Shown here: positions 1 through 6,919 of the stretch, piece after piece | How positions within the stretch are numbered: position 1 is the stretch's first letter | Layout of the letters: the number at the start of each line of letters is the position of its first letter | Source: Fusobacteriaceae bacterium | GTDB taxonomy: Bacteria > Fusobacteriota > Fusobacteriia > Fusobacteriales > Fusobacteriaceae | Direction of reading: 5' to 3' | Assembly: GCA_016938425.1 (NCBI GenBank) | Contig: JAFGUR010000002.1 | Location: 1 to 9,910 of the forward strand | DNA: 9,910 nt | The notes under the pieces: generated by a model | What the model saw: only the letters and a program-made list of their open reading frames with translations | Told to the model about the DNA's origin: nothing | The model's database searches: none | Program-made: the position numbers and the translations under genes

Positions 1-265
1 ACTCCGCTTGCTCTGCATAAGATTACTCTAAAATTTCTTCCAAAAAACCTCGTAAACGTGGGAAGCTTTTTGTGACTGTAAGGAGCTTATCCTTTAGGAA
101 ATCCCTTGTATTTTATCTTAATTTTACAAGGTGTTCAGCAACCCTTGCTGGTCAGGTTTAGATATTTTTAGAGCTTTAGCTCTTAGAATATTTAGATGAT
201 TTTCTCTTTAGGAGTTAGATTATCTTATGCGGAGCTTAAGCGATAGTTGGGCAGAAGCCCAAGGT
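1..265 (+). ncRNA. Candidate structured RNA or mobile-element end (unidentified)
   Basis: No reading frame of useful length crosses this stretch, but it folds extensively. An outer helix pairs 5-31 with 208-242, with small bulges. Inside it are helices 41-46/67-72, 104-110/125-131, 136-141/145-150 (6 bp, 3-nt loop) and 157-174/179-196 (about 17 bp). A last hairpin, 247-252/257-262, follows directly. G-T pairs at 14-231, 161-192, 158-195 and 167-186 are wobbles on the + strand but would be A-C mismatches on the - strand, so a +-strand RNA is favoured. G+C is about 37% against roughly 28-30% in the genes. It does not match what I remember of tmRNA, RNase P or SRP RNA. The 3' hairpin with GAAGCCC recalls the right ends of IS200/IS605 elements (omega RNA), but that is only a resemblance. 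The element may continue beyond the left edge. Confidence 0.4.
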
Positions 266-310
266 TTTAAGTTACTTCTAATTCAGCAGACCTATTTAAG
301 AATCAATTAT

Positions 311-338
311 TTGACTAAACTTTTTTTCGGGGTATAAT
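311..338 (+). promoter_or_regulatory. Sigma-70-type promoter of the PTS-like gene
   Basis: A -35 box TTGACT (311-316) and a perfect -10 box TATAAT (333-338) are separated by 16 bases. The predicted transcript starts near 345, about 32 bases before the chosen ATG, leaving room for the AAGGTGAT ribosome binding site. Confidence 0.7.
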
Positions 339-376
339 TTAATTAGGATAGATTAATTTTGAGAAAAGGTGATGAG

Positions 377-790
377 ATGAGAAAAGTATTATTGTGCTGT
401 GGAGGAGGATTTTCTTCAAGTGCATTAGTGAATAAAGTAAAAAGAGAGATAATCGAAGAAGAGTTAGAAAATGATTATTATATTGAATTTTCTCCATTTT
501 CGCTAGCATATGAAAAAATGAATAATTTTGATATTGTTGTATGCTGTCCACATTTAAAGTTTGAAGTTGATAAACTTTTAAAAGAGAAGGAGATAAAAGT
601 ACCTTTTTATATATTACCTCCAGTAATGTATGGAATGATGAAATTTAAAGAATTGTATCTTGATATAGAAGATGCTATAGAACTATTTAAAAAAACAAAT
701 TTGAATCCAGTAAAATTTGCTGGAGAAGAAAATATACACAGAGTCCAAAGAGGTGTAGCTTATAGAAATTACAAAGGATATAATAATTAA
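377..790 (+). CDS. PTS lactose/cellobiose IIB-like protein, orphan
   Basis: This 137-residue protein opens with a short beta strand followed by C-C-G-G-G-F-S-S-S (residues 7-15). That corresponds to the C-x-x-G-x-S-T-S phosphocysteine loop of lactose/cellobiose-type EIIB domains, and Cys8 is the residue expected to carry the phosphate. FDIVVCCPHLKFEVDKLL (51-68) matches the second half of the fold, where the family has a strand followed by G-P-Q. EIIB domains are usually about 100 residues, so the last 30-35 residues (basic, rich in Asn and Tyr) are an extension. In a complete PTS, EIIB takes phosphate from EIIA and passes it to the sugar bound by EIIC, but neither partner is nearby. It could therefore be an orphan regulator or phosphate sink rather than a transporter part. 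A TTG at 359 would add six residues, but ATG 377 follows AAGGTGAT at proper distance. Family assignment is fairly confident; role is unknown. Confidence 0.65.
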   Translation: MRKVLLCCGGGFSSSALVNKVKREIIEEELENDYYIEFSPFSLAYEKMNNFDIVVCCPHLKFEVDKLLKEKEIKVPFYILPPVMYGMMKFKELYLDIEDAIELFKKTNLNPVKFAGEENIHRVQRGVAYRNYKGYNN

Positions 791-816
791 AAGCCGAAAG
801 AAATCGGCTTTTAATT
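785..816. terminator. Bidirectional terminator between PTS-like gene and ligA
   Basis: A perfect 13-bp stem (785-797 with 804-816) encloses a 6-base A-rich loop, with AGCCGA/TCGGCT at its top and A/T tracts at its base. It overlaps the stop codons of both convergent genes and works by symmetry on either strand. Confidence 0.85.
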
Positions 817-2879
817 TAAAATAAACTTTGAGGTTCAAGTTTTGAATTATTATTTTGTTCAGAATTAATTTCTTTAGAATCTTCATTAATCATATTAAAA
901 AAATCCTCTTCTTTAATAATTTTTACAGTTCCAATTTCAAGAGCTTTTTCTAATTTGCTTCCAGCATCTTTGCCAACAATTAGAAAGTCTAACTTCTTGC
1001 TAACACTTCCTAAATTCGTACCACCTAATTTTTCAACTATATCTTTAATTTCATTTCTTGTAAAATGTTCAAGTTTTCCAGTAAATAAAAAAGTTTTCCC
1101 AGAAAATGTTTCTAGTTGAGTATCGTTATTTTCTTTGATTTCATAGTTTATTCCAAAACTTTTCAATTTATTAAGAAGTTCAATATTTTCTTCAGTTCTG
1201 AAAAAATTATAAACAGAATTTGCAACTTTTTCTCCAACTTGTTCAATGTTTAAAAGATCTTCTATATCTAATTTTGCTAAATTATCAATACTTTTACTTT
1301 CTTTTGCAAGAAGATTAGCTAAAAATTTACCAACAAAAGGAATTCCTAAAGCATATAAAGTTTTGCTATAATCTCTTTTTTTACTTTCTTCAATAGAATC
1401 AATTAAATTATTTACAGATTTTTCTCCCATTTTATCAAGAGACATTAATTCTTCTTTAAAATTTTTAAGAAGATAGATGTCACTAATGTCTTTAATTTTT
1501 CCTATTTCAATAAATTTTTCAATTATTTTTCCACCAAGTCCGTCAATACTCATTGCATCTCTTGAAACAAAATATTCAATTCTTCTTTGAATTTTAGCAT
1601 CACATTGGGGATTTGGACATTTAAGAGCAACTAATCCTTCTTCTTGTGCTAACGCAGTATTGCAAATAGGACAATGAGTAGGAGGAATTATTTCAAGCTC
1701 AGCACCTGTTCTCTCTTCTTTTACAACCTTGATTACTTGTGGAATTATTTCAGCCGCTTTTTCAATAAAAACTTTATCTCCAATTTTTATATCTTTTCTT
1801 CTAATTTCATCAAAGTTATGTAAACTAGCTCTTTTAACAATACTTCCAGAAACTTCAACAGCTTCCAATTCTGCCACAGGAGTAACTGTACCAGTTCTTC
1901 CTACTTGATAAGTAACTCCAAGTAGTTTTGTAGTAACTTGCTTTGCAGGAAACTTATATGCAATAGCCCATCGAGGAGCCTTAGTAGTATTTCCTAAAAT
2001 ACTATGGTGATTGTAGTCATTTATTTTGATTACTAATCCATCAGTTTCATAAGGTAAGCTGTGCCTTTCTTTTTCCCAGAAATTTATTCTTTCTTCTAAT
2101 TCTTTAGAGGTTTTGCAAATTTCATATACTCCAGATGTTTTTAATCCTAAATTTTCAATAAATTTTAAGCTGTCACTATGTTTTGAAATTCCAAAGTTTT
2201 CACCATCTACAACATAGTAAAAATAGCAGTCAAGACCTCTATTTTTTACAATTTTTGAATCTAATTGCCTTATTGTTCCAGAAGCAGCATTTCTAGGATT
2301 CGCGAATAGTTCTTCTCCATCACTGAGTCTTTGACTATTTAATTTTTCAAAATTTGATAAAGGAAGAACAATTTCTCCTCTTACTTCAATAGAAACTCTT
2401 TCTTTCAGATAGTGAGGAATACTTTCAATTTCAAGTATATTTTCAGTAACATCTTCACCAATGATACCGTCTCCCCTAGTGATAGCTTGAACAAGTTTTC
2501 CATTTTCATAGATAACACTAATACTTAATCCATCAAGTTTTAATTCTAAAATATATTCCATTTCTTCATCAATAGATTTTTTAGCTCTAACAATAAAATT
2601 TTCAACTTCAGAAATATTGTAACTGTTAGATAAACTTAACATAGATTTTTTATGGGTAACTTTGTTAAACTTAGATGTTTTAAAATGAGACCCAACTTTT
2701 TCACTAGGAGAATTTGAAACTTTTAATTCTGGATAATTTTCTTCAAGTTTTTCAAGTTCTTTTATTAATTTATCGTACTCTACATCGGAAACAAGACTTT
2801 CATTTTTTTCATAATAATAATAGTTGTATTTGTGTAAGAGTTCTACTAATTCTAAATATTTTTTTTTCAATTTTTTCAC
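816..2879 (-). CDS. ligA: NAD-dependent DNA ligase LigA
   Basis: LigA seals nicks with 3'-OH and 5'-phosphate ends in duplex DNA using NAD+, joining Okazaki fragments and finishing repair. The 687 residues match the family length (about 670). Domain Ia (1-65) has the Tyr-rich NMN-binding segment. The adenylation domain carries the K-L-D-G motif with catalytic Lys114, followed by RGDG (135-138) and EVRGE (165-169). An OB-fold spans about 315-395. A four-cysteine zinc finger has Cys403, Cys406, Cys421 and Cys426. Helix-hairpin-helix repeats span about 440-580, and a BRCT domain runs from about 590 to 665 with GKTFLFTGKL. The last 20 residues are a polar tail. The start is GTG, fixed by an in-frame TAG immediately upstream. 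The ribosome binding site is weak, so translation may be modest. It is convergent with the PTS-like gene and separated from the upstream TetR gene by a terminator. Confidence 0.98.
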   Translation of the reverse strand: MKKLKKKYLELVELLHKYNYYYYEKNESLVSDVEYDKLIKELEKLEENYPELKVSNSPSEKVGSHFKTSKFNKVTHKKSMLSLSNSYNISEVENFIVRAKKSIDEEMEYILELKLDGLSISVIYENGKLVQAITRGDGIIGEDVTENILEIESIPHYLKERVSIEVRGEIVLPLSNFEKLNSQRLSDGEELFANPRNAASGTIRQLDSKIVKNRGLDCYFYYVVDGENFGISKHSDSLKFIENLGLKTSGVYEICKTSKELEERINFWEKERHSLPYETDGLVIKINDYNHHSILGNTTKAPRWAIAYKFPAKQVTTKLLGVTYQVGRTGTVTPVAELEAVEVSGSIVKRASLHNFDEIRRKDIKIGDKVFIEKAAEIIPQVIKVVKEERTGAELEIIPPTHCPICNTALAQEEGLVALKCPNPQCDAKIQRRIEYFVSRDAMSIDGLGGKIIEKFIEIGKIKDISDIYLLKNFKEELMSLDKMGEKSVNNLIDSIEESKKRDYSKTLYALGIPFVGKFLANLLAKESKSIDNLAKLDIEDLLNIEQVGEKVANSVYNFFRTEENIELLNKLKSFGINYEIKENNDTQLETFSGKTFLFTGKLEHFTRNEIKDIVEKLGGTNLGSVSKKLDFLIVGKDAGSKLEKALEIGTVKIIKEEDFFNMINEDSKEINSEQNNNSKLEPQSLF

Positions 2880-2927
2880 CTATCTTATTAAATTTATATA
2901 GATTTTAAGTCATTTATTAATTAATAA

Positions 2928-2933
2928 ATTATA
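2928..2933 (-). promoter_or_regulatory. Possible -10 box for ligA
   Basis: On the - strand a TATAAT lies about 49 bases before the ligA GTG and just past the terminator of the TetR gene. No convincing -35 box is seen at 16-18 bases, so this is tentative. An independent ligA promoter is still expected because a terminator separates the two genes. Confidence 0.35.
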
Positions 2934-2949
2934 TCAAAAAATAAAGAAA

Positions 2950-2981
2950 TAAAAAAGTAGGGAAAATAAATTATCCCTACT
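2950..2981 (-). terminator. Rho-independent terminator of the TetR-family gene
   Basis: On the - strand an 8-bp stem (AGTAGGGA/TCCCTACT, 2956-2963 with 2974-2981) closes a 10-base loop and is followed by a run of six T (2950-2955). It begins 11 bases after the TetR stop codon. Confidence 0.8.
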
Positions 2982-2991
2982 GTTAAAAAAA

Positions 2992-3591
2992 TTATAATCC
3001 TAATAAGTTAAATAAAACTTTTTGTGAGAAATCAATTTCTTTTTTGATATCGATTTTTTTAGATACTTTTAATTTATTGAAAATATCTTTTGATCTTAAT
3101 TCTTCAATGCTAATTACTAAATCAACAATGTAATCAAGTCTTTCTTTATCAAATTTTAATTCTCCAAAGTTATCTCTGATTAATTTATCTACAGCAGCTT
3201 TTGTTCTAGAAGTTCTTCTTTCTTCTGAATCGCTAATTACTAAAGAAGCTCTTCCACTTTCAGTTCCTAAGTTATCATACATTACAAAGAATTCTGCATT
3301 TGTTGAGAAATACTCATATTTAACTTTTACCCAAGAAGCAACTTTATCTTTTAAAGTTTTTCCTTCTTCTAAAGTTTCATCAATTTGATCTAAGAAATCA
3401 TCATAGTAATCTTTTACTATTTCTTCTAAAATTCCTTCTTTTGAATCAAACATGAAATAGAATGATCCAGTAGTAGTTTCTAAAGCTTCACAAATATCTT
3501 TGATACTAGTATCTTTATACCCTCTTTTGTAGAATAATTCCTCAGTAGTTTTTACAAATCTTTTTCTTTTTTCTTGTGTTGTTTTTCTCAT
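2992..3591 (-). CDS. TetR/AcrR-family transcriptional regulator
   Basis: The 199-residue protein has the usual TetR size and plan. A DNA-binding helix-turn-helix lies at about residues 27-50 (TSIKDICEALETTTGSFYFM followed by FDSKEGI), the most conserved stretch of the family. The all-helical C-terminal part (55-199) should form the dimer and ligand pocket, and does not reveal the ligand. The ATG is preceded by AGAGGTG at 8 bases, a strong ribosome binding site. The gene has its own near-consensus promoter and a terminator, and is divergent from the pyrophosphatase gene. Such regulators often repress themselves and the divergent neighbour, but control of ppaC, usually a housekeeping gene, is only a guess. 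GTCAA/TTGAC dyads in the shared intergenic region are candidate operators. Confidence 0.9.
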   Translation of the reverse strand: MRKTTQEKRKRFVKTTEELFYKRGYKDTSIKDICEALETTTGSFYFMFDSKEGILEEIVKDYYDDFLDQIDETLEEGKTLKDKVASWVKVKYEYFSTNAEFFVMYDNLGTESGRASLVISDSEERRTSRTKAAVDKLIRDNFGELKFDKERLDYIVDLVISIEELRSKDIFNKLKVSKKIDIKKEIDFSQKVLFNLLGL

Positions 3592-3704
3592 AATCTTTAC
3601 ACCTCTTTCAAAAATTTTTCATTTATAATATTTAAATAATCTTTACTTGCCTTGTTCTAAGAATGTTTTATTCATAAATTCTTTTAAAATTTTAAGACAC
3701 TCAT

Positions 3705-3733
3705 ATTGTAAATTAATATTAGTACTTTGTCAA
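3705..3733 (-). promoter_or_regulatory. Promoter of the TetR-family gene
   Basis: On the - strand a perfect -35 TTGACA (3728-3733) and a -10 TACAAT (3705-3710) are 17 bases apart. The transcript would begin near 3698, giving a leader of about 107 bases. The spacer contains the small palindromes TAATATTA (3714-3721) and AGTACT (3721-3726), a plausible place for autorepression. Confidence 0.75.
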
Positions 3734-3940
3734 GATTCTTCTCCAAAAAATAAACAGTATTTTGATTTTTTTTGACCCTTTTTCTAAAAAATATTTTTTA
3801 ATATAAAAAAAATAGCAAAAAGTCAGTCAAAAAATTGACATATGACCATTTTACGGAGTTAAAAAATCTAAGTATTATTTCTTTAAGACATTATAGTATA
3901 CTGAACAGAATATAGATATCCTTTTTTATTTTTCCATTAC

Positions 3941-3969
3941 TTGATAATTTTTGTTATTTTTGATAAAAT
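3941..3969 (+). promoter_or_regulatory. Promoter of ppaC
   Basis: TTGATA (3941-3946) and TAAAAT (3964-3969) are separated by 17 bases, with a TG two bases before the -10. The transcript would start near 3976, leaving a leader of about 19 bases that contains the AGGAGGA ribosome binding site. A more distant TTGACA (3835-3840) lacks a good -10. Confidence 0.6.
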
Positions 3970-3994
3970 ATTAAAAAATATTTAGGAGGATAAA

Positions 3995-4912
3995 ATGTCA
4001 AAAATTTTAGTAATGGGTCATAAAAACCCTGATACAGACTCGATTTGTTCAGCTATTGCTTATGCAAATTTAAAGAAAGAATTAGGTTTTGAAGTAGAAG
4101 CAGTAAGGTTAGGAACAATTAGTAAAGAGACACAATTTATATTAGACTATCTTAGTATAGATGCACCAAGACTTATTGAGGGAGTAAATGAAGGGGATAA
4201 AATTATTCTTGTTGACCACAATGAAGAAGGGCAATCTGTAAATAATCGGGATGCCGCTACAATTTTGGAAATAGTTGATCATCATAAAATAGATTTAAAA
4301 ACATCTGATCCAATAAATTTAAGATTTGAAACAGTTGGATGTTCATCAACAATTATTTCAAAAATTTATGAAGAAAAAAGTGTTAAAATTTCAAAGGAAA
4401 TGGCAACAGTAATGTTATCAGCAATAATGTCTGATACTCTTATATTTAAATCACCAACATGCACAGAAGAAGACGTAGTTCAAGGGAAAAAATTAGCAAA
4501 AATAGCAGAATTGGATTATGAAAAATATGGAAAAGATTTATTAATTGCAGGAACATCATTAAATGATAAAACTGCTTATGAAATAGTAAATATAGATTCG
4601 AAACCATTTGAATTTGGATCTCAAAAAGCACTTGTAGCTCAAGTAAACACAGTAGATATATCTGCTGTTTTAGCTAGAAAAGATGAATTAGAAAAAGTTA
4701 TGAGAGAATTAATGGAAAAAGAAGGTTATGATTTTGTATCCTTAATGATTACAGATATTATAGTTAATTCAACAGAGTTATATGTTGTTGGAGATAAAAC
4801 ACTTACTATTAAAACTTTCGGAATGCAAGAAGGGGCAGAGACAGTATTTTTACCAAATGTTGTATCAAGAAAAAAACAAATAGTGCCACAATATACAGAG
4901 ATGGCAAAATAA
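3995..4912 (+). CDS. ppaC: Manganese-dependent (family II) inorganic pyrophosphatase
   Basis: This cytoplasmic enzyme hydrolyses pyrophosphate to two phosphates and so drives biosynthetic reactions such as nucleic acid and aminoacyl-tRNA synthesis. At 305 residues it has the typical length of family II enzymes (DHH superfamily) without regulatory CBS domains. All metal ligands are visible: His9, Asp13 and Asp15 in GHKNPDTDS, Asp74 in VDHNE, the DHH motif Asp95-His96-His97, and Asp147 in MSDTLIFKSPT. The C-terminal DHHA2 domain ends with the substrate-binding SRKKQ (291-295). The ATG follows AGGAGGA at 5 bases, a strong ribosome binding site expected for an abundant enzyme. It has its own promoter and terminator. 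Confidence 0.97.
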   Translation: MSKILVMGHKNPDTDSICSAIAYANLKKELGFEVEAVRLGTISKETQFILDYLSIDAPRLIEGVNEGDKIILVDHNEEGQSVNNRDAATILEIVDHHKIDLKTSDPINLRFETVGCSSTIISKIYEEKSVKISKEMATVMLSAIMSDTLIFKSPTCTEEDVVQGKKLAKIAELDYEKYGKDLLIAGTSLNDKTAYEIVNIDSKPFEFGSQKALVAQVNTVDISAVLARKDELEKVMRELMEKEGYDFVSLMITDIIVNSTELYVVGDKTLTIKTFGMQEGAETVFLPNVVSRKKQIVPQYTEMAK

Positions 4913-4921
4913 TTGTATTGT

Positions 4922-4949
4922 AAGAGTCAAGTTATTGGCTCTTTTTTTC
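4922..4949 (+). terminator. Rho-independent terminator of ppaC
   Basis: A 9-bp stem containing one G-T pair (4922-4930 with 4935-4943) and a 4-base GTTA loop runs into a tract of seven T. It begins ten bases after the ppaC stop codon. Confidence 0.88.
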
Positions 4950-4986
4950 TAACTTATTAAAGAAGTTCTTTTATTAGAAATATTGA

Positions 4987-5015
4987 TTGTTCATTTTCCT
5001 AAAGAATGGTATAAT
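4987..5015 (+). promoter_or_regulatory. Likely promoter of the RluA-family gene
   Basis: A perfect TATAAT (5010-5015) with an extended -10 TG (TGGTATAAT) lies 17 bases after a weak -35 TTGTTC (4987-4992). The transcript would begin near 5022, so the leader before the TTG start would be about 180 bases. Confidence 0.6.
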
Positions 5016-5110
5016 TAATAGTTAAATAAAATTTTAAAAAATATTTGATTAATATAAATAGCGATTATACCTAATGATTTAAAATTCTCAGATAAAAGAC
5101 TTTTAAAAGG

Positions 5111-5170
5111 ATACCATTTGAATATGTGAGGAAATAATAAAAATCTATTTATTATTAACCTTTATGGTGT
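5111..5170 (+). promoter_or_regulatory. Foldable leader before the RluA-family gene
   Basis: An outer 7-bp stem (5111-5117 with 5164-5170, one G-T pair valid only on the + strand) encloses a 9-bp A/T hairpin (5133-5141 with 5148-5156, 6-base loop). It ends 24 bases before the GGAGG ribosome binding site. It matches no riboswitch that I recognise, and A/T-only helices are easy to find by chance here. Confidence 0.3.
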
Positions 5171-5203
5171 ATAGTTGTTAAAAGTATTAATTTTGGAGGA
5201 AAA

Positions 5204-6124
5204 TTGAGAAAAAAAATAAATAAACCAGTTGTAAAAAAAAATCCATCGTATTATGTAAAAGAAAATTCAGAACTTCTAGAATTTTTAATTACTAATTTGA
5301 AAGGCCAAAGTAGAACTAATATAAAAAAATTACTTAGTGAAAGACAAATTCTTGTAAATGGAGCAGTTCATACACACTTTGCTCATGTACTTAATAAAGG
5401 GGATAAAGTAGAAATTCTTTACACTAAAGTTCGTGGACAGAAAATGAAGGGAATTAAAGTTGTATATGAAGATGATGATATAATTGTTGTAGATAAAGAA
5501 TCAGGAATATTATCAATGGCCACAGACAGAGAAAGAGAAAAAACTGCTTATGAAATGGTAAAAAGATATTTGAAAGATAAAAACCCTCAAAATAAAGTTT
5601 TTATAGTTCATAGACTTGATAGAGATACTTCAGGTGTTATGATTTTTGCTAAAAGTGAGGAAATGCAGCAAAAATTACAAAGTGATTGGTCAAATCTTGT
5701 TACAGAAAGAAAATATATTGCAATTGTAGAAGGAAGAGTAGAAAAACTAGAAGATACAATAGAATCATATCTTAGAGAAAATTCAGTTTTTATAACAATT
5801 TCTAGTAAAACAGATGAATTTGGAGGTAAATTAGCAGTAAGTCATTATAAAGTTATTGACAAAAGTCCTGCATTTTCTATGTTAGAAGTAAAAATTGATA
5901 CAGGTAGAAAAAATCAAATTCGTGCACATATGAAAGATTTAGGGCATCCAATAGTAGGAGATTCTAAATATGGAGCTAAAAAAAATCCATTAGGAAGACT
6001 AGGACTTCATGCTAAAACAATAAATTTTGTTCATCCAAAATCAGGAAAAACTTTAGAATTTATTTCACCTATACCAGCAAGATTTGGAGATATGTTTAAG
6101 AAAAGAAAAGATAAAAAAGATTAG
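5204..6124 (+). CDS. RluA-family 23S rRNA pseudouridine synthase
   Basis: The protein isomerises uridine to pseudouridine in RNA, most likely 23S rRNA. The N-terminal part (about 20-75) is an S4-like RNA-binding domain (residues such as RTNIKKLLSERQILVNG). The catalytic domain follows, with HRLDRDTSG (136-144) carrying the catalytic Asp139, then TERKYIAIVEG (167-177) and GRKNQIRAHM (234-243). Its 306 residues fit RluA/RluD-type enzymes with an S4 domain. The exact target uridine cannot be read from the sequence. The start is TTG, chosen because GGAGG (5195-5199) stands four bases upstream and the next in-frame ATG is about 80 residues inside and would delete the S4 domain. The N-terminus is very basic. 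The gene stands alone, with a long leader and a strong terminator. Confidence 0.93.
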   Translation: MRKKINKPVVKKNPSYYVKENSELLEFLITNLKGQSRTNIKKLLSERQILVNGAVHTHFAHVLNKGDKVEILYTKVRGQKMKGIKVVYEDDDIIVVDKESGILSMATDREREKTAYEMVKRYLKDKNPQNKVFIVHRLDRDTSGVMIFAKSEEMQQKLQSDWSNLVTERKYIAIVEGRVEKLEDTIESYLRENSVFITISSKTDEFGGKLAVSHYKVIDKSPAFSMLEVKIDTGRKNQIRAHMKDLGHPIVGDSKYGAKKNPLGRLGLHAKTINFVHPKSGKTLEFISPIPARFGDMFKKRKDKKD

Positions 6125-6136
6125 AACTAATTTCAA

Positions 6137-6183
6137 ATATAAACTAAAAAAATCAGAATTTCTCTGATTTTTTTAGTTTATAT
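6137..6183. terminator. Bidirectional terminator between rluA-type gene and hemolysin III gene
   Basis: A perfect 21-bp stem (6137-6157 with 6163-6183) has a 5-base loop. ATCAGA/TCTGAT lies at its top, with a run of seven A in one arm and seven T in the other. It serves both convergent genes. Confidence 0.88.
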
Positions 6184-6194
6184 AGATTTAAAAA

Positions 6195-6830
6195 TTAACT
6201 TACAGAGTAAAATACAGATAAAAAATTAAGAATACTTCCTCCCATAACAAATAAATGCCAAATAGCATGAGTATAAGGGACTTTTTTCATCATATAAAAA
6301 ATAGTTCCAACAGAGTAAGTTATTCCACTTGCAATTAAAAGATTTAGGGGTAAAGTAGGTAAATTAGTTTTCAAATTTTTAAAAACAAAAACAATCATCC
6401 AACCCATTATTAAATAAATTATTGTAGAAAAGAGTTTAAATCGTCCTGCAAATTTAATTTTAAATAAAATTCCAGCTGTTGTAAGCCCCCATTGAATTCC
6501 AAAAATTACCCAAGCAGAAATACCTTGTATAATGGTTAATAAATATGGAGTATAAGATCCTGAAATTAAAACATAAATGGCAGAATGGTCTAATATTTTA
6601 AAAACTTTTCTTGCCTTTGAATCTTGTGGTAACAAATGGTACACAGCAGACATAGTATATAGTAATAATAAAGATACACCAAATATAACAAAACTAACTA
6701 CATGTTTCGCATTTCCCAATTTTGTAGCTCTATAAGCTAAGAGAGCTATAGCAGCTATAGAGAGTCCTGCACCTAAAAAATGAGTTATACTATTTGCTAA
6801 ATCCTCACCTTTTGAATATTTAATATTCAT
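6195..6830 (-). CDS. Hemolysin III/TrhA-type seven-helix membrane protein
   Basis: The 211-residue protein is an inner-membrane protein with seven hydrophobic helices, of the hemolysin III family in the PAQR/CREST superfamily. Family metal-site residues are all present: Glu9 and His17 in GEDLANSITHFLGA, Ser61 and His65 in SAVYHLLP, Asp81-His82 followed by SGSYTP (90-95), and His188 and His192 in HAIWHLF. Despite the name, most members are not toxins. Bacterial TrhA has been linked to membrane energetics and lipid homeostasis, and eukaryotic relatives are receptors or ceramidases. The ATG is preceded by AAGAGGTGA at 4-5 bases, an excellent ribosome binding site. A probable extended -10 TGGTATACT lies just upstream, giving a very short leader. 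It is convergent with the rluA-type gene and lies downstream of the CvfB terminator, so it is probably transcribed alone. Confidence 0.93.
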   Translation of the reverse strand: MNIKYSKGEDLANSITHFLGAGLSIAAIALLAYRATKLGNAKHVVSFVIFGVSLLLLYTMSAVYHLLPQDSKARKVFKILDHSAIYVLISGSYTPYLLTIIQGISAWVIFGIQWGLTTAGILFKIKFAGRFKLFSTIIYLIMGWMIVFVFKNLKTNLPTLPLNLLIASGITYSVGTIFYMMKKVPYTHAIWHLFVMGGSILNFLSVFYSVS

Positions 6831-6849
6831 TAAATCACCTCTTAAAAAA

Positions 6850-6855
6850 AGTATA
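6850..6855 (-). promoter_or_regulatory. Extended -10 promoter of the hemolysin III gene
   Basis: On the - strand TGGTATACT provides an extended -10 about 20 bases before the ATG. No good -35 is present, which extended -10 promoters tolerate. The transcript would start near 6843, directly before the ribosome binding site. Confidence 0.5.
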
Positions 6856-6889
6856 CCACGATTATCTAATTTTGTATTAAAAATAAATT

Positions 6890-6912
6890 AAAAAAGGGAA
6901 AATTAATTCCCT
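6890..6912 (-). terminator. Rho-independent terminator of the CvfB gene
   Basis: On the - strand a 6-bp stem AGGGAA/TTCCCT (6895-6900 with 6907-6912) with loop TTAATT is followed by six T. It starts 7 bases after the stop codon. Confidence 0.75.
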
Positions 6913-6919
6913 AATAATT

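Larger units (their letters stand above)
3592..3994. promoter_or_regulatory. Divergent control region between tetR-like gene and ppaC
   Basis: This 403-base AT-rich stretch has no gene. It holds a promoter for each flanking gene. Between them lies a dyad, GTCAA-AAAA-TTGAC (3826-3839), nested in an outer GTCA (3822-3825)/TGAC (3843-3846). Further single GTCAA/TTGAC copies lie at 3729-3733 and 3772-3776. A 16-bp perfect A/T palindrome spans 3785-3800. The dyad is the best operator candidate for the TetR-family protein, but this rests on symmetry alone. Confidence 0.4.

Noticed and set aside
1..310. Known housekeeping RNA (tmRNA, RNase P, SRP, 6S, tRNA)
   Set aside because: None of the conserved motifs or end pairings that I know for these RNAs is visible, and there is no tRNA cloverleaf or CCA end.
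359..376. TTG start that would extend the PTS-like protein by six residues
   Set aside because: AAGGTGAT is correctly placed for ATG 377, and the family's first beta strand begins at MRKVLL.
339..551. Minus-strand frame opposite the PTS-like gene
   Set aside because: Antisense shadow with low-complexity Leu/Ile content and no ribosome binding site. The same applies to the frames at 683-886, 2714-2908, 4446-4631 and 8082-8316.
3785..3800. Perfect 16-bp palindrome TAAAAAATATTTTTTA as an operator
   Set aside because: It is made only of A and T in a very AT-rich intergenic region, where such symmetry is expected by chance, so it is noted but not called as a site.
6195..6830. Reading the hemolysin III name as a virulence toxin
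   Set aside because: The protein is a seven-helix PAQR-type membrane protein. The family name is historical and there is no toxin-like context.
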